From assembly GCA_016630905.1 (NCBI GenBank), contig WBMQ01000011.1, forward strand, positions 248,001-312,000: a stretch of DNA of 64,000 nucleotides, given 5' to 3'. Source of the DNA: Capillidium heterosporum. Its lineage: Eukaryota; Entomophthoromycota; Entomophthoromycetes; Entomophthorales; Capillidiaceae. Below, in pieces: positions 24,489-36,487 of the stretch (within the stretch, counting starts at the first letter, position 1; every line of letters starts with the position of its first letter). Below the pieces are notes generated by a model. That model was not told the origin of the DNA and made no database searches. It worked only from the letters and a program-made list of their open reading frames with translations. Position numbers and translations under genes: made by a program.

Positions 24489-27120
24489 TATATGCTAGTC
24501 GAACTCAATGATGCATACTAAAAGTAAAAGGTAGAATTGGTGCTGAAGAGAAAACTACTGCTTATATACCGCTTCATTTGGTTGAGCGTAATTTGTACAT
24601 ATGCAATGATTTATTTTAATATAAAGGGTAAATTTCTTGCCTTCAATTCAAGTATAGCAAGAAACTTATCAACCTCACTGCCCATTCTTCAGCTTTACAA
24701 GGCAAGCAGTATAGAATTTATTAGTTAGGAAAGTCAAGTCAGGTTTCAGTGGATAAAATATTTAAGAGAGCTACAACTTATGAAATGGCTACCATATACG
24801 GTAATTTTAATTACAGAGCAGGATCCAGTTTAAAGGAATTGGGATAATAATATATACCAAGTTAAGCCTTTCTATATTCCTACTTATCGTTTGACCCTGT
24901 TTTGAAACCTGCTTTTCAATCCAAGAAAGTAAGTATATAAGGTAATTTTAATGGCTAAATAGGCAGAACAGCTACTTTTGGTAACGAAAGTTCAAGCTAT
25001 TTTCTAATAATATGGAGCAAGTTATTACCATTGGTTATATTTTGCGGTTTTACTCAGAATTTTTGAGTATGCAAATTATGAAACCCATCTACCTATTGAC
25101 TCTAACTATTAGTAAAGTAAATCCGACCAACTTCAGCTCATCCACTAAATTGAAGGTGGCATAAGATGCTCCCAAATACGTAGTTGAAACCCCAACATCC
25201 AAGCATCTACCAAGCTAAGTCTATGAAATAAAATGGCTTTTCTTATCTTATATAGCAAGGTTTTTACCTATCCAAGCATTCGAAAAAATAGGTAAAAGGA
25301 AAGGCTTCTCCAGGTTATTAAGTTAACTTTAACAAGTTTGTATCCAGCGTAGCGGGTTTATTATACGGTGGAGGGTTGTTATGGGATGATGCCATTGCAA
25401 TTAGCTTTCTCCCGTTTAGCCAAAATAGCTTATTAGGAAACTTCGATTTTTGGAAATATTTTAATAAGTACAAAAATCTAAACACAGCTTAAATAATATC
25501 CATAAATTATGAATAGCTATAGGAACATCTTTGATTGCTAAATGACAATAAATATACAGTGCTTATATTTACTACTGTTCGAAACTGATGTCTTGATATA
25601 TTGGTTTTGCCTTGGATTTCCTATATATATGATCCATCAATGTATATCTAAACAAAGTAACTTTGGAAAGTTACTAATATACTCTGAATAGCTGCATATT
25701 GGATTACTAATAGGGGCTAAATACCTTTATAACTCTTTTAAACTATTAACAAGTTAAAGTGCAAAAATTTAAAAATCTACATTGGTATTGGAGTTTAAAA
25801 AAGAAACAAAGACTTTCAAATGTTAGGTACAAAGTGTACCTCTAAGACAGACTTATAATTAAAACTAAGTTGCGCTATAATGAGCCTTCAATATGGAATA
25901 CAACATCAAAGTTAAACTCAAGCTATTGAACCTTATAAACTTTAATAATCCAAAGATATTGATATATCAAATTGCAATATAAGATTAAAAACTGATGCCT
26001 AAAGTATTATAATATGTATAGGAATATCAAGCGATCATCGTGTATCTTCCCGTAATACCTTAATATATCCATCAAAAGTTTAAATGATTCAGTTCTTTTT
26101 GTTCAAAAGCTCAATAGAGTTAAATAGCTCATGCCAATAATTTACTTGAATAACACTAGTACTCTGATACTATATTAAAACATCCTTTTATTTGGTGGCA
26201 ACAATCCTAGGTTTTTACCTTATTAAGACAGTTCCGACAGTTTTCTTAAAACCTGGTTCTATTAACCACAAATTATAATAGTTGACAATAATAAAAACAT
26301 TAAGCTCTAATGCATATTGATATGTAGGATATTATAGGGACAGGTACTTATAAGGAAACCCTAAACTTCAATAGAACTTGAAAATTTTAATAATAAACCT
26401 GATTTCCTTGATTAAAATTTTAGTTCAGATGAAAAGCACATCGAAGTGCAGATACCAGGAGAAATTTAAATGAACAACTTTTATATATTATAAATAGACA
26501 CATAAAGCTTAATATTTATACCTTGGTTAATCTTTAATTTAAATCTTATAGTAATACAAATTCAAATTCTGCAGCAGATATTTACAGCACTAAAATTAAG
26601 GTAAATACAATACCTTCACTTTCTAATACTTTAAGACCAATAGCTATTAAATTTACTTGACATTTGTTATAGCACTTAATGAGCTATTCAATATTGATTG
26701 TCTGTCATTTCAACGATACATTTCTACAACCTTTTAAAAAGCTTTGAAAATTAAAGTGCACTTTTTAAATGCTTTATTTATGGTTTAGTAGAATTAAGAA
26801 ATAATTTATCGGTAAATACGTAGTTACTCAGTTTTATATGTAGAACACTACATAATTCGTAAATAAGCTGACAATTACTCAACTAACAGCCTATCTGATA
26901 TTTAATAGGAAAATGTGCTATAGGTTTAATACTACTTAATTACTCAGTTTAATAGTATTTCATCCCATATCTAAGTAGATTCCAGATTACTAGTAGATAC
27001 CTAAACAAACTTGTAAAATTCTGTAAACTACTTAAAAAAGTATGCATTACGTAGTTGCTACCTTATTGTATATAAGCCTATATTTGGGGAATAGCTTTAC
27101 GATTACATAAAAACCATACT
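24489..27120. other. Gene desert, left part
   Basis: Very AT-rich with stops in all frames; no family match. From about 26800 on, short motifs resembling ACTACTTAA / TAAGTAGT recur irregularly. The bZIP promoter occupies the left edge. Confidence 0.5.
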
Positions 27121-28023
27121 AATTTGTATATATTACTTTACTACAAAACTACTTAATAACCGCATAATAGATTGAGAAACCTAGTAATTGCTATAATGAC
27201 TACCTAATTAACATAGTCTCCAGCTAATACTTTACAGATACCATATATCTTGATTTCCAACTATTTATATAAATTATACTAATAAATTCCCCTATTCGAT
27301 AGCTTTCATATTCTGTATAGAACTTTTCATTTGGTTCAGTAGGTCCGAGAACCGACTTCCAACATTTTATACAAGCTGGGAATCTATAAACTCAAAGCTG
27401 GAGCTTACTAAAGCTGCAAACACTTTGATTTCAAAACTATGGATATATATCGAGATCTAGTGATTAAATTTTGATAAAATAAAGTGTATTTTACATTACT
27501 TTTATATATCTATAATTTTACAAAGTTTTTAGTTGATTGAGGCACTTTTTGAGCTTCCAATTTACTATGTCTACTTCTACAGTTTTTCAAAATTGTAAAC
27601 CAAATATTGCCCTATAAATTATATATGAATATTACAATGAAATTTAGTTTCCAGAATTAATACTATGCATCTCATATTATAGCTTAGATCTCGAAATATA
27701 TCCATATTTTTGAAATCGAAGTTTCCGCAACTTTAGTAAGCTCCAGCTTTGAGTTTATAGATTCCCAGCTTGTATAAAATGTTGGAAGTCGGTTCTCGGA
27801 CCTACTGAACCAAATGAAAAGTTCTATACAGAATATGAAAGCTATCGAATAGGGGAATTTATTAGTATAATTTATATAAATAGTTGGAAATCAAGATATA
27901 TGGTATCTGTAAAGTATTAGCTGGAGACTATGTTAATTAGGTAGTCATTATAGCAATTACTAGGTTTCTCAATCTATTATGCAGTTATTAAGTAGTTTTG
28001 TAGTAAAGTAATATATACAAATT
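27121..28023. repeat. 903-bp near-palindrome (340-bp inverted arms, 224-bp core)
   Basis: Left arm 27121-27460 and right arm 27685-28023 are reverse complements with only scattered substitutions (for example AATAACCGCATAATAG in the left arm against AATAACTGCATAATAG in the reverse complement of the right). Mismatches cluster at the inner ends. Outer limits are sharp (AATTTGTATATATTAC on both sides). The core 27461-27684 is AT-rich and has no open frame. There is no obvious target-site duplication. Could be a foldback/MITE-like element or a structured chromosomal site. Confidence 0.9.
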
Positions 28024-28560
28024 GCAGTGTTATTTCGAATTTATTGGCTAATCTATTTAAATGCAGTTATTACGCATTAAGCTAGTAATTAAATAAGCTC
28101 TTTCTATCAATTCAATTAGAAATCAACTTTGTATTATTCTATAAACTACACATTAGTTTACATACAAAATAACTGGTATACTATTGTACAGTTTCTTTAT
28201 AACTAAGAAGCTATACAGTCCAATATTAAGCTACCATACTAACTGCACAATTATTAAATGCCTTTTATGTAACTATACTAATTGTTCATTTTATAGATAA
28301 CTGCACATTTAGCTAGAAAATATGACTTTATTCTATTGATAGAATTCTAAGCTCATTTAACTTATTTCAAATCTATGCTGAAAATCGTTCCGCCAGAATG
28401 AAGACTTTAAAAAATAACCATTTTGTGCAAAAACTGTTAATAAATGACGACTCCTATTTATTACACTTTTGTTATGACAAAACCTTCTTATTTAGGTCTA
28501 TTCTATAAGATATTCTCAAAAAGTACGCTTTTTATACGAGTAATAATAAGCAGTCTGAAG
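28024..28560. other. Gene desert, middle part
   Basis: AT-rich, no gene; motifs such as TGCAGTTATTA and ACTGCACA recur around 28030-28310. Confidence 0.4.
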
Positions 28561-28908
28561 GCTTGCAAGTTCTTTTCCCAATGAAACAGAGTCCGTGTCC
28601 CGGTTGCAGTTGTCCACCTCAGAATTTTGGACTCACTTTTTCTGCAGGACAACAATCGGAGAATCCGACATCGAGTCTAAACTAAGTCTGCATCCTTAAT
28701 GAGAAATTGGTCTTGGGTAAGTTAGGCGACCTGGCTATTGCTTAGAATAATGACTAATGAATGGTAGGCGTTTTAAAATGCCTGGAAATGAATAAGTAGC
28801 CATGTAGTCCAAAGTGCATTGTCGAGTGGTAGTAAAGTTGTAGGTTACCTACGAAAAATAAAAATAATCCGATGTTCAATACACAACTTAGTCAGAGCTA
28901 AGTTGACA
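28561..28908 (-). repeat. Dispersed ~350-bp repeat, copy 1
   Basis: The reverse complement of this segment aligns along its length with 45409-45760. Shared landmarks in order: TGTCAACTTAGCTC with a matching CTAAGTTG (terminal stem-loop), GAACAT, CCTAC, CCTACCATTCATTAG, AAGACC-ATTTCT, CTGCAGA/CTTGCAGA with AAAGTGA, and CATT-GAAAAGA near the far end. It starts with TG and ends near CA, which would suit a solo LTR, but no flanking duplication is visible. Confidence 0.7.
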
Positions 28909-29338
28909 AACCATAAGCTATTTTTGATAGTGTGATTGAATCTATACAATTTACTCAATCATCAAAAAAATCCACTTCACAATTGCATTTGATTGTCCTA
29001 TCCAAAATCGCATTTTATGCTCTATCCAAAAAATGCCAAAAATTATTTGATTAAAATGATCTTGACAAGATGAGCAAATATCCCAGAAGGTTTCGTCACG
29101 CCTTATTCAAGCATTTCCACATCCAATTCTCACCTGATTATTAATCACAACTTCGGTAGATATAGGCATTTAAATAAGCGACGCTGACATGTCTAAACTT
29201 TGGATCCGAGTTAAAGTTATCTTGCCGGCTTCAATACATTACTCATGCTCCAAGAAAAGCTTTCATTTCCAACAGGTATAAATAGCTGCAGGTTGATTCC
29301 AAAATGTTCGAATTTAAAGAAATATAACAAGTTTCAAA
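28909..29338. other. Intergenic, SDR promoter side
   Basis: Spacer between the dispersed repeat and the SDR gene. It includes the SDR promoter; nothing specific beyond AT-rich tracts. Confidence 0.4.
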
Positions 29339-30450
29339 ATGTCAATCAAGAAAATATTTGTAATAACTGGTGCCGTAAGTTTTCATTTGCTATTGCATCT
29401 ATTTAAGCATACGTATAGAACAAGGGAATCGGCAAGTCCATAGTCAAGCAACTGGTCTTGAATGCCTCCAAATACAAGACCAACAACTTCATCATCTACG
29501 TCACTTCAAGAAAGTTAGAGCTGGGTGTTGCTGTAATCGAAGAGTTCAACAAGCTCTACAAGTCGGAGTTGGAGGAGAATAGCATAAAACTCAAGGCATT
29601 TAAACTTGATATCTCAAACTACGACAACGTCAAGGAGTTCAAAGAATACTTGATCAAAAATTATCAAAGTAAGCATTTTATCTAAAGAAGCACATGTACC
29701 AAATTAAATTTTAATAGCTATTGATGTCCTCATCAACAACGCTGGTGTAGGTATGTTTTCACTAATATTGGAAATTTATGTTAATATTCACTTTTAAAAG
29801 CTTTACCCGATATCGACTTCACAAACAAGATCCCATCTACGTTACAAATCAACTATTTTGACTACCTTGAACATGATCGAGACTTTCCTCCCCATTATCA
29901 AATCAAAGGGCAGGATGTTAACCGTTTCTTCCGGCGTAGGTAACTTGAGCAACTTACCACCAGCTGCTGTCCCCAAATTCTTAAATACTGAGTTGACGAT
30001 TGAGAAGGTGAACCAGCTTATGGAAAACTACATCCAGAGTGTTAGAACTAACACCTTAAAAGAAAATTTATGGCCTGAGAATGGTAATTTTAGTTTAAAG
30101 CTATACACACACTAAACTCAGCTTCTTTAGTTTCCTATTTTGGAGTCTATGCCATATCTAAGATCCACGTAACTGCTTTGAACTACGCCTTGCAGTTGAA
30201 GATCGATCCCAACGAAAAATTCATTTTGGCCTGCTGCCCCGGCTGCTGTGGTACCGATATCAATAATAACACGGGACTCAGATCGGCTGATGAAGGTGCT
30301 TTGACCCCAGTGCATTTGGCGTTAGAGAATTTGGATACGTTGAATAACGCTACCACCAAGCAGGAGAAATTGGAAGGAAAAGGTGTGTTCTGGATGGATT
30401 TGGTACCTAAACCTTGGACTTTGAATGTATTTCCTTCTATTATTTTATGA
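29339..30450 (+). CDS. Carbonyl-reductase-like short-chain dehydrogenase (SDR), one frame break
   Basis: NAD(P)-dependent reductase of the CBR1 type. Exons: 29339-29374, 29419-29668, 29718-29750, 29801-30083, 30131-30450, total 922 nt (3n+1). Motifs: cofactor-binding TGANKGIGKS, reformed by splicing of intron 1; NNAG in exon 3; a VSSG segment with the catalytic Ser; catalytic YAISK in exon 5; and a PGCCGTDINN segment followed by SADEGALTPVHLAL, both typical of carbonyl reductases. The frame breaks at about 29863: INYFD must be followed by TLNMIETFLP, as in CBR1 relatives, which requires dropping one base from GACTACC. There is no stop at the shift. With that base removed the protein is 306 aa, close to family length. 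Confidence 0.85.
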
Positions 30451-31058
30451 GCATCCTCAATAAATATATAATAGGTTGTATAAAGTATTTTGAGTTTGAA
30501 GTTGACTTTTTATATCCCTGAGATATAACATATACTTGGACAACCTACAGCTAGTTTGAAATAAGATTTGAAAAAACTAGGCTGTATTTTGATACTGGAG
30601 CTTAGATAAATATCAGTCACCTATATAAGGCCCATGGTGAACTTAGTAGTAGGTTAAGTTATTATTAAATAAACGTATTGAATCATTTGATATTTCTTCT
30701 GCTATTGGCATAGTATAACGTAGAACTGATAATCGGCATCCCTCGACAGTAGAGAGTTGCCCTGACCTGAACCGAATCATAGAACTAAACCGAATCGATC
30801 TGAACTGGACCCTAGAACCCTCTTGAACCAATGAACCTGACTATGCTCTTTAGCCTGTCGGCTACACTTGGAGTATTCCTATCTGCCCACCGTCTCTGGA
30901 TTAAGTTACAAGCATGAACTTCCTCCTTATATAGCCTTATGGTTAACGTTCTTAGCCTTTATGGAGTCCTGGCTATCGTTATCCTCCTGGCTAACCCCAG
31001 CTGGTGAACGTTCTTTGTGGACGTTTTCCAACAATCTATATATATTTCAAAATTTAAC
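30451..31058. other. Intergenic
   Basis: Contains a run of imperfect GAACCGAATC-like words (about 30765-30840) and a 64-codon open frame at 30868-31062 of unknown meaning, which reads like neither neighbour. Confidence 0.4.
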
Positions 31059-32764
31059 TTAATTACCTATAAAAGTTTCAACCAACTTTTTACGCTCAGT
31101 AGGATCTATCCAACTTAATGCTGTTCTAATGTCACCAATTTTGTGCTAGATACATAACATGTGGGTGACAGATGGAAAGACAGCCTTGATTGCAGAGGAG
31201 AGCTGAGAATCAACATCTGTTAAGATCATCTTTAATGGTACTCCTGATTTTACATGTTGCTCTAAGAACGTTTGTAGGAACTGCAAGACAGTAGAATAAG
31301 TGTCTCGGGTCTCATTATTCATAATGGTGTAGGCAACTGAAACTGTTTTCATATGCTTAGACTTTGCAGAAAAGGTAAGGACGAAAAAGTCATATTTCAA
31401 GATCTTATAGGTGCACTCTGCTATCAAAGCATCCGAAATCTCTATCTTCAATAGCGCAATCTGAGTGATATTTGATCAGAACAAACACTTGAATCCTTGA
31501 AGGTCTGGTAATAGGTCAAAGGTTGCCATTTTTGCGCAATAACCCTTTTGCTGTAAGAATTAAAAGACTTCTTGAATTTCAGAAAGTCTTGGGATTAAAT
31601 TATACTTGAGGCGTTGGATATAGCAAAGGTTTTAATTAAAGTCTGATCCCAAATCCCAAGTTGGTACTTGTTGAATACCAATTTGATGGCTGTCGAAATT
31701 GTATACCTTTCTAAATGACATTCAATAATATCATTGAGGATATTGTCTAGGGATTTTGGAATCTTTGGATTTTTAGTATTGGATCATGGGAATGCTCCAT
31801 GTTGTTAGCAGTGACAATTGTTTGAGTGTTGTTGGCATAATAGACCTGAAGAGTGATGGTTGCTGATATTTTTCAGTTCGCTTCAGTAATTTCTTAGAAT
31901 TATTCGTCTTGGACTTTTGATTCACTTGGCTGTTGAGTTATCCAAAAAGTCATCTTTGTATACCTTATATTGGTCGCATTTATAGTAATGGTAACTAATA
32001 TGTTTTTCTTTCACAGGGTTGGCATAACCAGTATGAATAAAAGTAAAGCCTAAGCTTTGATTCAGGACAGTTATCGCATCTATTACATCATGAAGAGGAT
32101 AAAACGAACTATGTAGTTCCAAAGCACTAAAAACTGTAAATATATAATAAAAGTAAAAAATATCTAAAAAGAAGTTTTCTATCAACTTCATCTAAATCAT
32201 TATAAAAATTATTTTTATTTATGTTGGCCTGAGAATCTTCATCATGGTCTGATTTTGAGCCTTGCTGGATAATTAATTCGTTCTCGTCAAAATCGCTTGG
32301 AATTAATTCTTCTAGCTCCTTTGATATTGTGTTTCGAATAGAAGAGGCCAGGCGTTTAACATTGGTGGTGAAAGTCGAGCCAAAAGGTTGGATTTGATCG
32401 TCTTTTTGATAAATAATTGCTTTTTGGGGTGGGTTAGATAGCTTCTAAATGGTAGGGTCAACTTCAAAAGTTGAGGCAGATTTATCATATTGGTTGACAG
32501 TAGACTTTTGTGGTGGATGGCTAGATGATCTTTGGACAGATGGAGTGTTATTTGAACTGATTTGTCCATATGCTTTCAATAAGAAGAAAAACTTTTCAGG
32601 TCATTAACAACTGACTCGGTGACAAAGAATTTAGATATCTCAAGGTATAACAATGCAAAAAATATATTATTACTATTCACTACCTGAGAAAATCTTCTTG
32701 CTGACCTTAAAAAGCTAGCTACCTTATCGGAAGCAAGTATAAGTTTATCCAAATCGATTATCAT
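31059..32764 (-). pseudogene. Decayed Mutator-like (MULE) transposase
   Basis: Read on the minus strand, the pieces fall in the order of MULE/FAR1-type transposases. First comes a FAR1-like segment with LGFTFIHTGYANP and a YYKCDQYKVYKDDF stretch (about 31930-32120). It is followed by a leader reading IPKSLDNILNDIIECHLERY (about 31680-31760). Then comes the MULE core (31146-31470): ISDALIAECTYKILKYDFF, VAYTIMNNETRDTYS and ILTDVDSQLSSAIKAVFP-HMLCI. After a TAG where the family has Trp, the frame continues HKIGDIRTALSWIDPTERKK. The first catalytic Asp (DxTYK in the family) appears as Glu. Multiple frame changes and stops make it dead. No terminal inverted repeats or target duplication could be placed, so element ends are unknown. 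Confidence 0.75.
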
Positions 32765-33524
32765 AGCTAAAATTCAATAAAAAGTATTGGTATATCGATA
32801 TCGTTTAGAAAAAATTAATATATTAAAGCTACCCTTTAATATCGAAGTATTTAAAATGAACGAAAGGGATGCAGGATTTATATATCCTAATAAATATTTA
32901 ATAGATGGCTCGATATATAATTTACCTTAGCATAGATGTTAGAATCAATGAATTGAGTTTTAACTATGTAAGTAATATTAGCAAAAATCTAGCCACCTTA
33001 TATATATAGGTGCTAATAACTTGAATTTAATTTAATTTACAGTTTGCGATACATCTGTTTTATTGTTCTGTATAGCTAAAACGGAAAGGGCTTTAGTATT
33101 GCTTTGGAAGAATAGAAATAGAGTCCAAGAAAAGGATGCTACTCTGGACACTCCTATTTGCTAGAGCAGCCTTGAATCACTTATACAGAACCCCTATTAA
33201 ATTTATATAGATTTGTAAACAATCCTATAGCACCAGCACTATTATTTCAAATATTAAATAGTAAATAATACAATACCTAATAATAGAGAATAGGATATTT
33301 CCCCGATATAGTTTTGTTAAAATTTTGTGGATAAATCTGCTCCCTTTGAAAGATTATCGAAACTGTTCTAGTAAAATAAAAATAGAATTCTTACCATCAA
33401 ATAAGGGAATCTTTTACCTTCCTATTTTAAACTTTCAATTACAAAGGACTGAACTAAAAGCCCGTGTTAACATGGTATTTAAGCTGCAGTCAGTGGAAAT
33501 AAGGTACACAGGTTAAACATTAAA
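32765..33524. other. Intergenic, promoter of copy B
   Basis: AT-rich. A TATA-like TATTTAAG lies about 50 bp before the ATG at 33525. Nothing else supported. Confidence 0.4.
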
Positions 33525-33830
33525 ATGAATGTACAAGGTGTAGAAAAAAGTGAACGTAGATCGGAATCTCTATCAGACCATACTTATGTCAGATCTACGA
33601 TGGATATGAATATTCCTTTAGCCTCCGAAACGCAAGTTAATGCTATCAACCACGTTGGTAATCAGATGCTACCTACAAATTCAGTTCAACAAGGAGAAGA
33701 CTCTAGTGGTTGCCTTGGTTTTCTGTGGGGTTCTGCCTTTGGATGTTGTGATGAAGGGGGTTTTTGTACTGGAGACTGTATTGGTAACGCCTGCACTGCC
33801 GTCTTTGGTGCAGGTACCAACACTTACTAG
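33525..33830 (+). CDS. Small Cys-rich protein, family copy B (intact)
   Basis: An uninterrupted 101-aa frame of the unnamed family. The N-terminal block reads HTYVRSTMDMNIPLASETQV, matching copy A (PTYTITTMDVNNALAEEAQV) residue for residue at the TY, TMD, N, LA, E and QV positions. The C-terminal block is shorter than in copy A and reads CCDEGGFCTGDCIGNAC, with 6 Cys in the last ~40 residues. No signal peptide or transmembrane helix. The first ~20 residues are polar (Glu, Ser, Arg). The overlapping frame at 33640-33879 is a shadow. Confidence 0.75.
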   Translation: MNVQGVEKSERRSESLSDHTYVRSTMDMNIPLASETQVNAINHVGNQMLPTNSVQQGEDSSGCLGFLWGSAFGCCDEGGFCTGDCIGNACTAVFGAGTNTY

Positions 33831-36487
33831 AGGGAGAACGACTAACCTATTTAATACATATACGATTATTATACAATAGAATTTTAATATATATATCTAA
33901 GAGCTTTTGTAAGTACTGTAATTTTATCAATATATTTTATATTTATACACCGCTCATTTATATATTGGAAATGGTTTTAAAGAATATATAATTTTAAAAT
34001 TCGGTTGAGATATGAGACAGCTGCAAGGGGTAGTAGTTTTTGAAGCTATAAATATGTATATTTACACTGAAGCTTGAAGATGTGTTTGGTAGTTAATCCG
34101 ATGTATATTTTAATTGATAAGTAAAGCTACTTAGTAAAGTGACTTATTCCTTGCTTGAGAAGGGTATTTTCAATTGCAAAGAAATAGATGTTACTCCTGC
34201 TGTACGATAATTCAGGTTTCTAGATATTGGGCTAGTATGCAGTTTGATATGATTGATGCGCTTTCACAATAAATCGGAAGATGCTATTAGTATTGTAGGG
34301 GTTCAACTACATTGATGCTATATCGGTTTATTCAGATCTCTAATTAAAATTTTGAAATAAATTCTATAGTTTGATTGTCATATATAGTTCAGTGAATGGA
34401 AAATTTACTAAAAACAAACACCTATATTTAGATAAGCCCCATAGAATCTTAGTATAGCATTCAATTTAAACAAGCATCTATAAAGGTTTCTTTGACTGCA
34501 AAAGATCAATAGTATCAAGATCTCAAAGGTCCAACTCTATCCTAACATTTTAAAGTGATGGCCATCTAGGTTTATAAATTTAGTGGATTTCCTATGTAAA
34601 TATATAGTATCTGTATATATCCAAATTAGAATCGTATCCCATTGCTACTATTCAGATCACATTTATGATGGTTAGATTTAAATTGAAGCTTCACCTTGCA
34701 GCTTATCCTATCAGTTTATAGGAGTTTACCTCGACCTTATATTGATTTGTTTAATTTGAAAGATAGTCAAACTGAAGGATATTACGAAATGGGCATCTCC
34801 TTACTACTCAGTAAACTCAAAGAAGGCTATCATCGAATCTATGCTTTCCCTGCCACTTAACTTAGCCTTACCATAAGAAACAAAGTTCCTATAAGGTTCT
34901 TATCCAACTACTAAATAAAGTATATTTTATTTGCATCTATATTTTTCAAGTCGTTAATCTATATGTAAATTGGATCATAGCTCTTTACATATTGGTTTAA
35001 CTAGATATGCAATAATTTATGTTAAAGGTAGAAACTAAAATGAAATATATATCAGATTGGCTATAAAGCTGTATATTTAACTCGAAATTTGAGTTATATG
35101 GAATCAGCTGGTATGAAAGTGCTTATTGTTTCAACACTACTATCGGCACTTAAATCAAAGCGGTTGTCAAGCTTGGTACGAAGAGTAGGGAGCTTGGTAA
35201 AAATAAGGATTCTTTGATACACCTATTCACTAAAGATACATTACCAGTAGACTTTTATATGGTTAAGATTTCCTTCCTGTTGTCGAAAGTGGCTATTGAA
35301 GTGTATTTGCCGGCGCTCACTTGGGAAGTTGCCGAAAGTTTGGACAGTGCAATAGACACGGTCTTAACATGTAATTTATTTTCGTACTTTGCTAAGCATT
35401 GGTAAAAGGCTTGATAGATTTTATTATTGAGGCATTAATTGTTACATTGATCGGCCTCCTTGGTTACCCAAAATTTCTTGATGGTACAGGTAAATTTCTC
35501 ATCAAGATACATATCTTCAGATCTTAACAAAATTTCAAAAACTTTGATTTGGTTATTATCCCAGTTTAGTAATACCCAGGACGAAAAAGCCGTAGGTAAT
35601 TAAATATGTTCTTTCTCAGCCGAAACTTCTATTTTATAGCATCTATCATCACATTGTCCTATTTATCGCTATTCACTCGGTAGAGCTTAATAATTGACAG
35701 GTTTTTAAATGGGTTGTGTTGGGGCTATAATCTTTCGAGCAAAGCGATTTGAAATAATCTTTTCTACATTCATCTATGAAGACTTGGACGTTAGATATTA
35801 AGTTACTACAGACTATAAATCTTCCATTTCCAAGTTCGTGTTGGAGAAAGTTGATGTTTGTGGCTGAAAAATTGATGAGGCTATTTGAATGAGCCATCGT
35901 TTTGACTACCTTTGTCTTCAGGTTATTGCTTTTATACTTGTACTTTAGCTTTTAAGGCTGAGGAATTAGTAGGGTATACCTATTAAATAACATATATCGT
36001 TAATAGTTCAAGAGAAGTTTAAAATTAGATATTGATTGGATTTATATAATCAATAAAAAGTTTTTACAAAGCAATAACAATTCATCCTCAGAAAATTGGA
36101 GCAGTATCTATTAGATATAGATCCACAGGTGCTTTTTATATTCATTTTAAAATTGATATTTGAATACTTTACAAACATCCCTGTACAACCCGATATTTTT
36201 CAATAGTAGTGATTTCAACTCCTACTGACATGGTTTGGACCCATCATCACCTTAGTACATCAGGCTGAAAAGAATTGCTCTGCAAATAATTTTTTGTAAT
36301 ACTGGTATTGAATTTGTATATACATAAATATATATCAAATATTATAGTCAGCTTGACTTTAACTTTATTAAAATAAACAAAAAATCAACAACCTCCAACT
36401 AAAGATATAAAATAATTAGCAGAATAACAGATTTAAACTCTATTTGACAAAGATGTATTAGTATAGCTAGTAACACTATAGACACAA
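33831..36487. other. Gene-poor stretch with possible relics
   Basis: Mostly AT-rich and stop-dense. Plus-strand patches at 34775-34860 (reading DITKWASPYYSVNSKKAI and on) and 35170-35520 (reading KDTLPVDFYMVKISFLL, then GLIDFIIEALIVTLIGLLGY) look protein-like but broken. A minus-strand 74-codon frame at 35673-35897 is also unassigned. I cannot name any of them; they may be remnants of one or more lost genes. Confidence 0.35.

Noticed and set aside
27121-28023. Assembly hairpin from an unremoved sequencing adapter
   Set aside because: A 224-bp unique core and scattered arm differences argue against a simple fold-back read, though it is not fully excluded.
24489-29338. CRISPR array or tandem repeat in the gene desert
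   Set aside because: Recurring short AT-rich words have no regular spacing or constant length.
30868-31062. 64-codon open frame as a gene
   Set aside because: No family match, no supported promoter, and it overlaps the 3' edge of the MULE relic.
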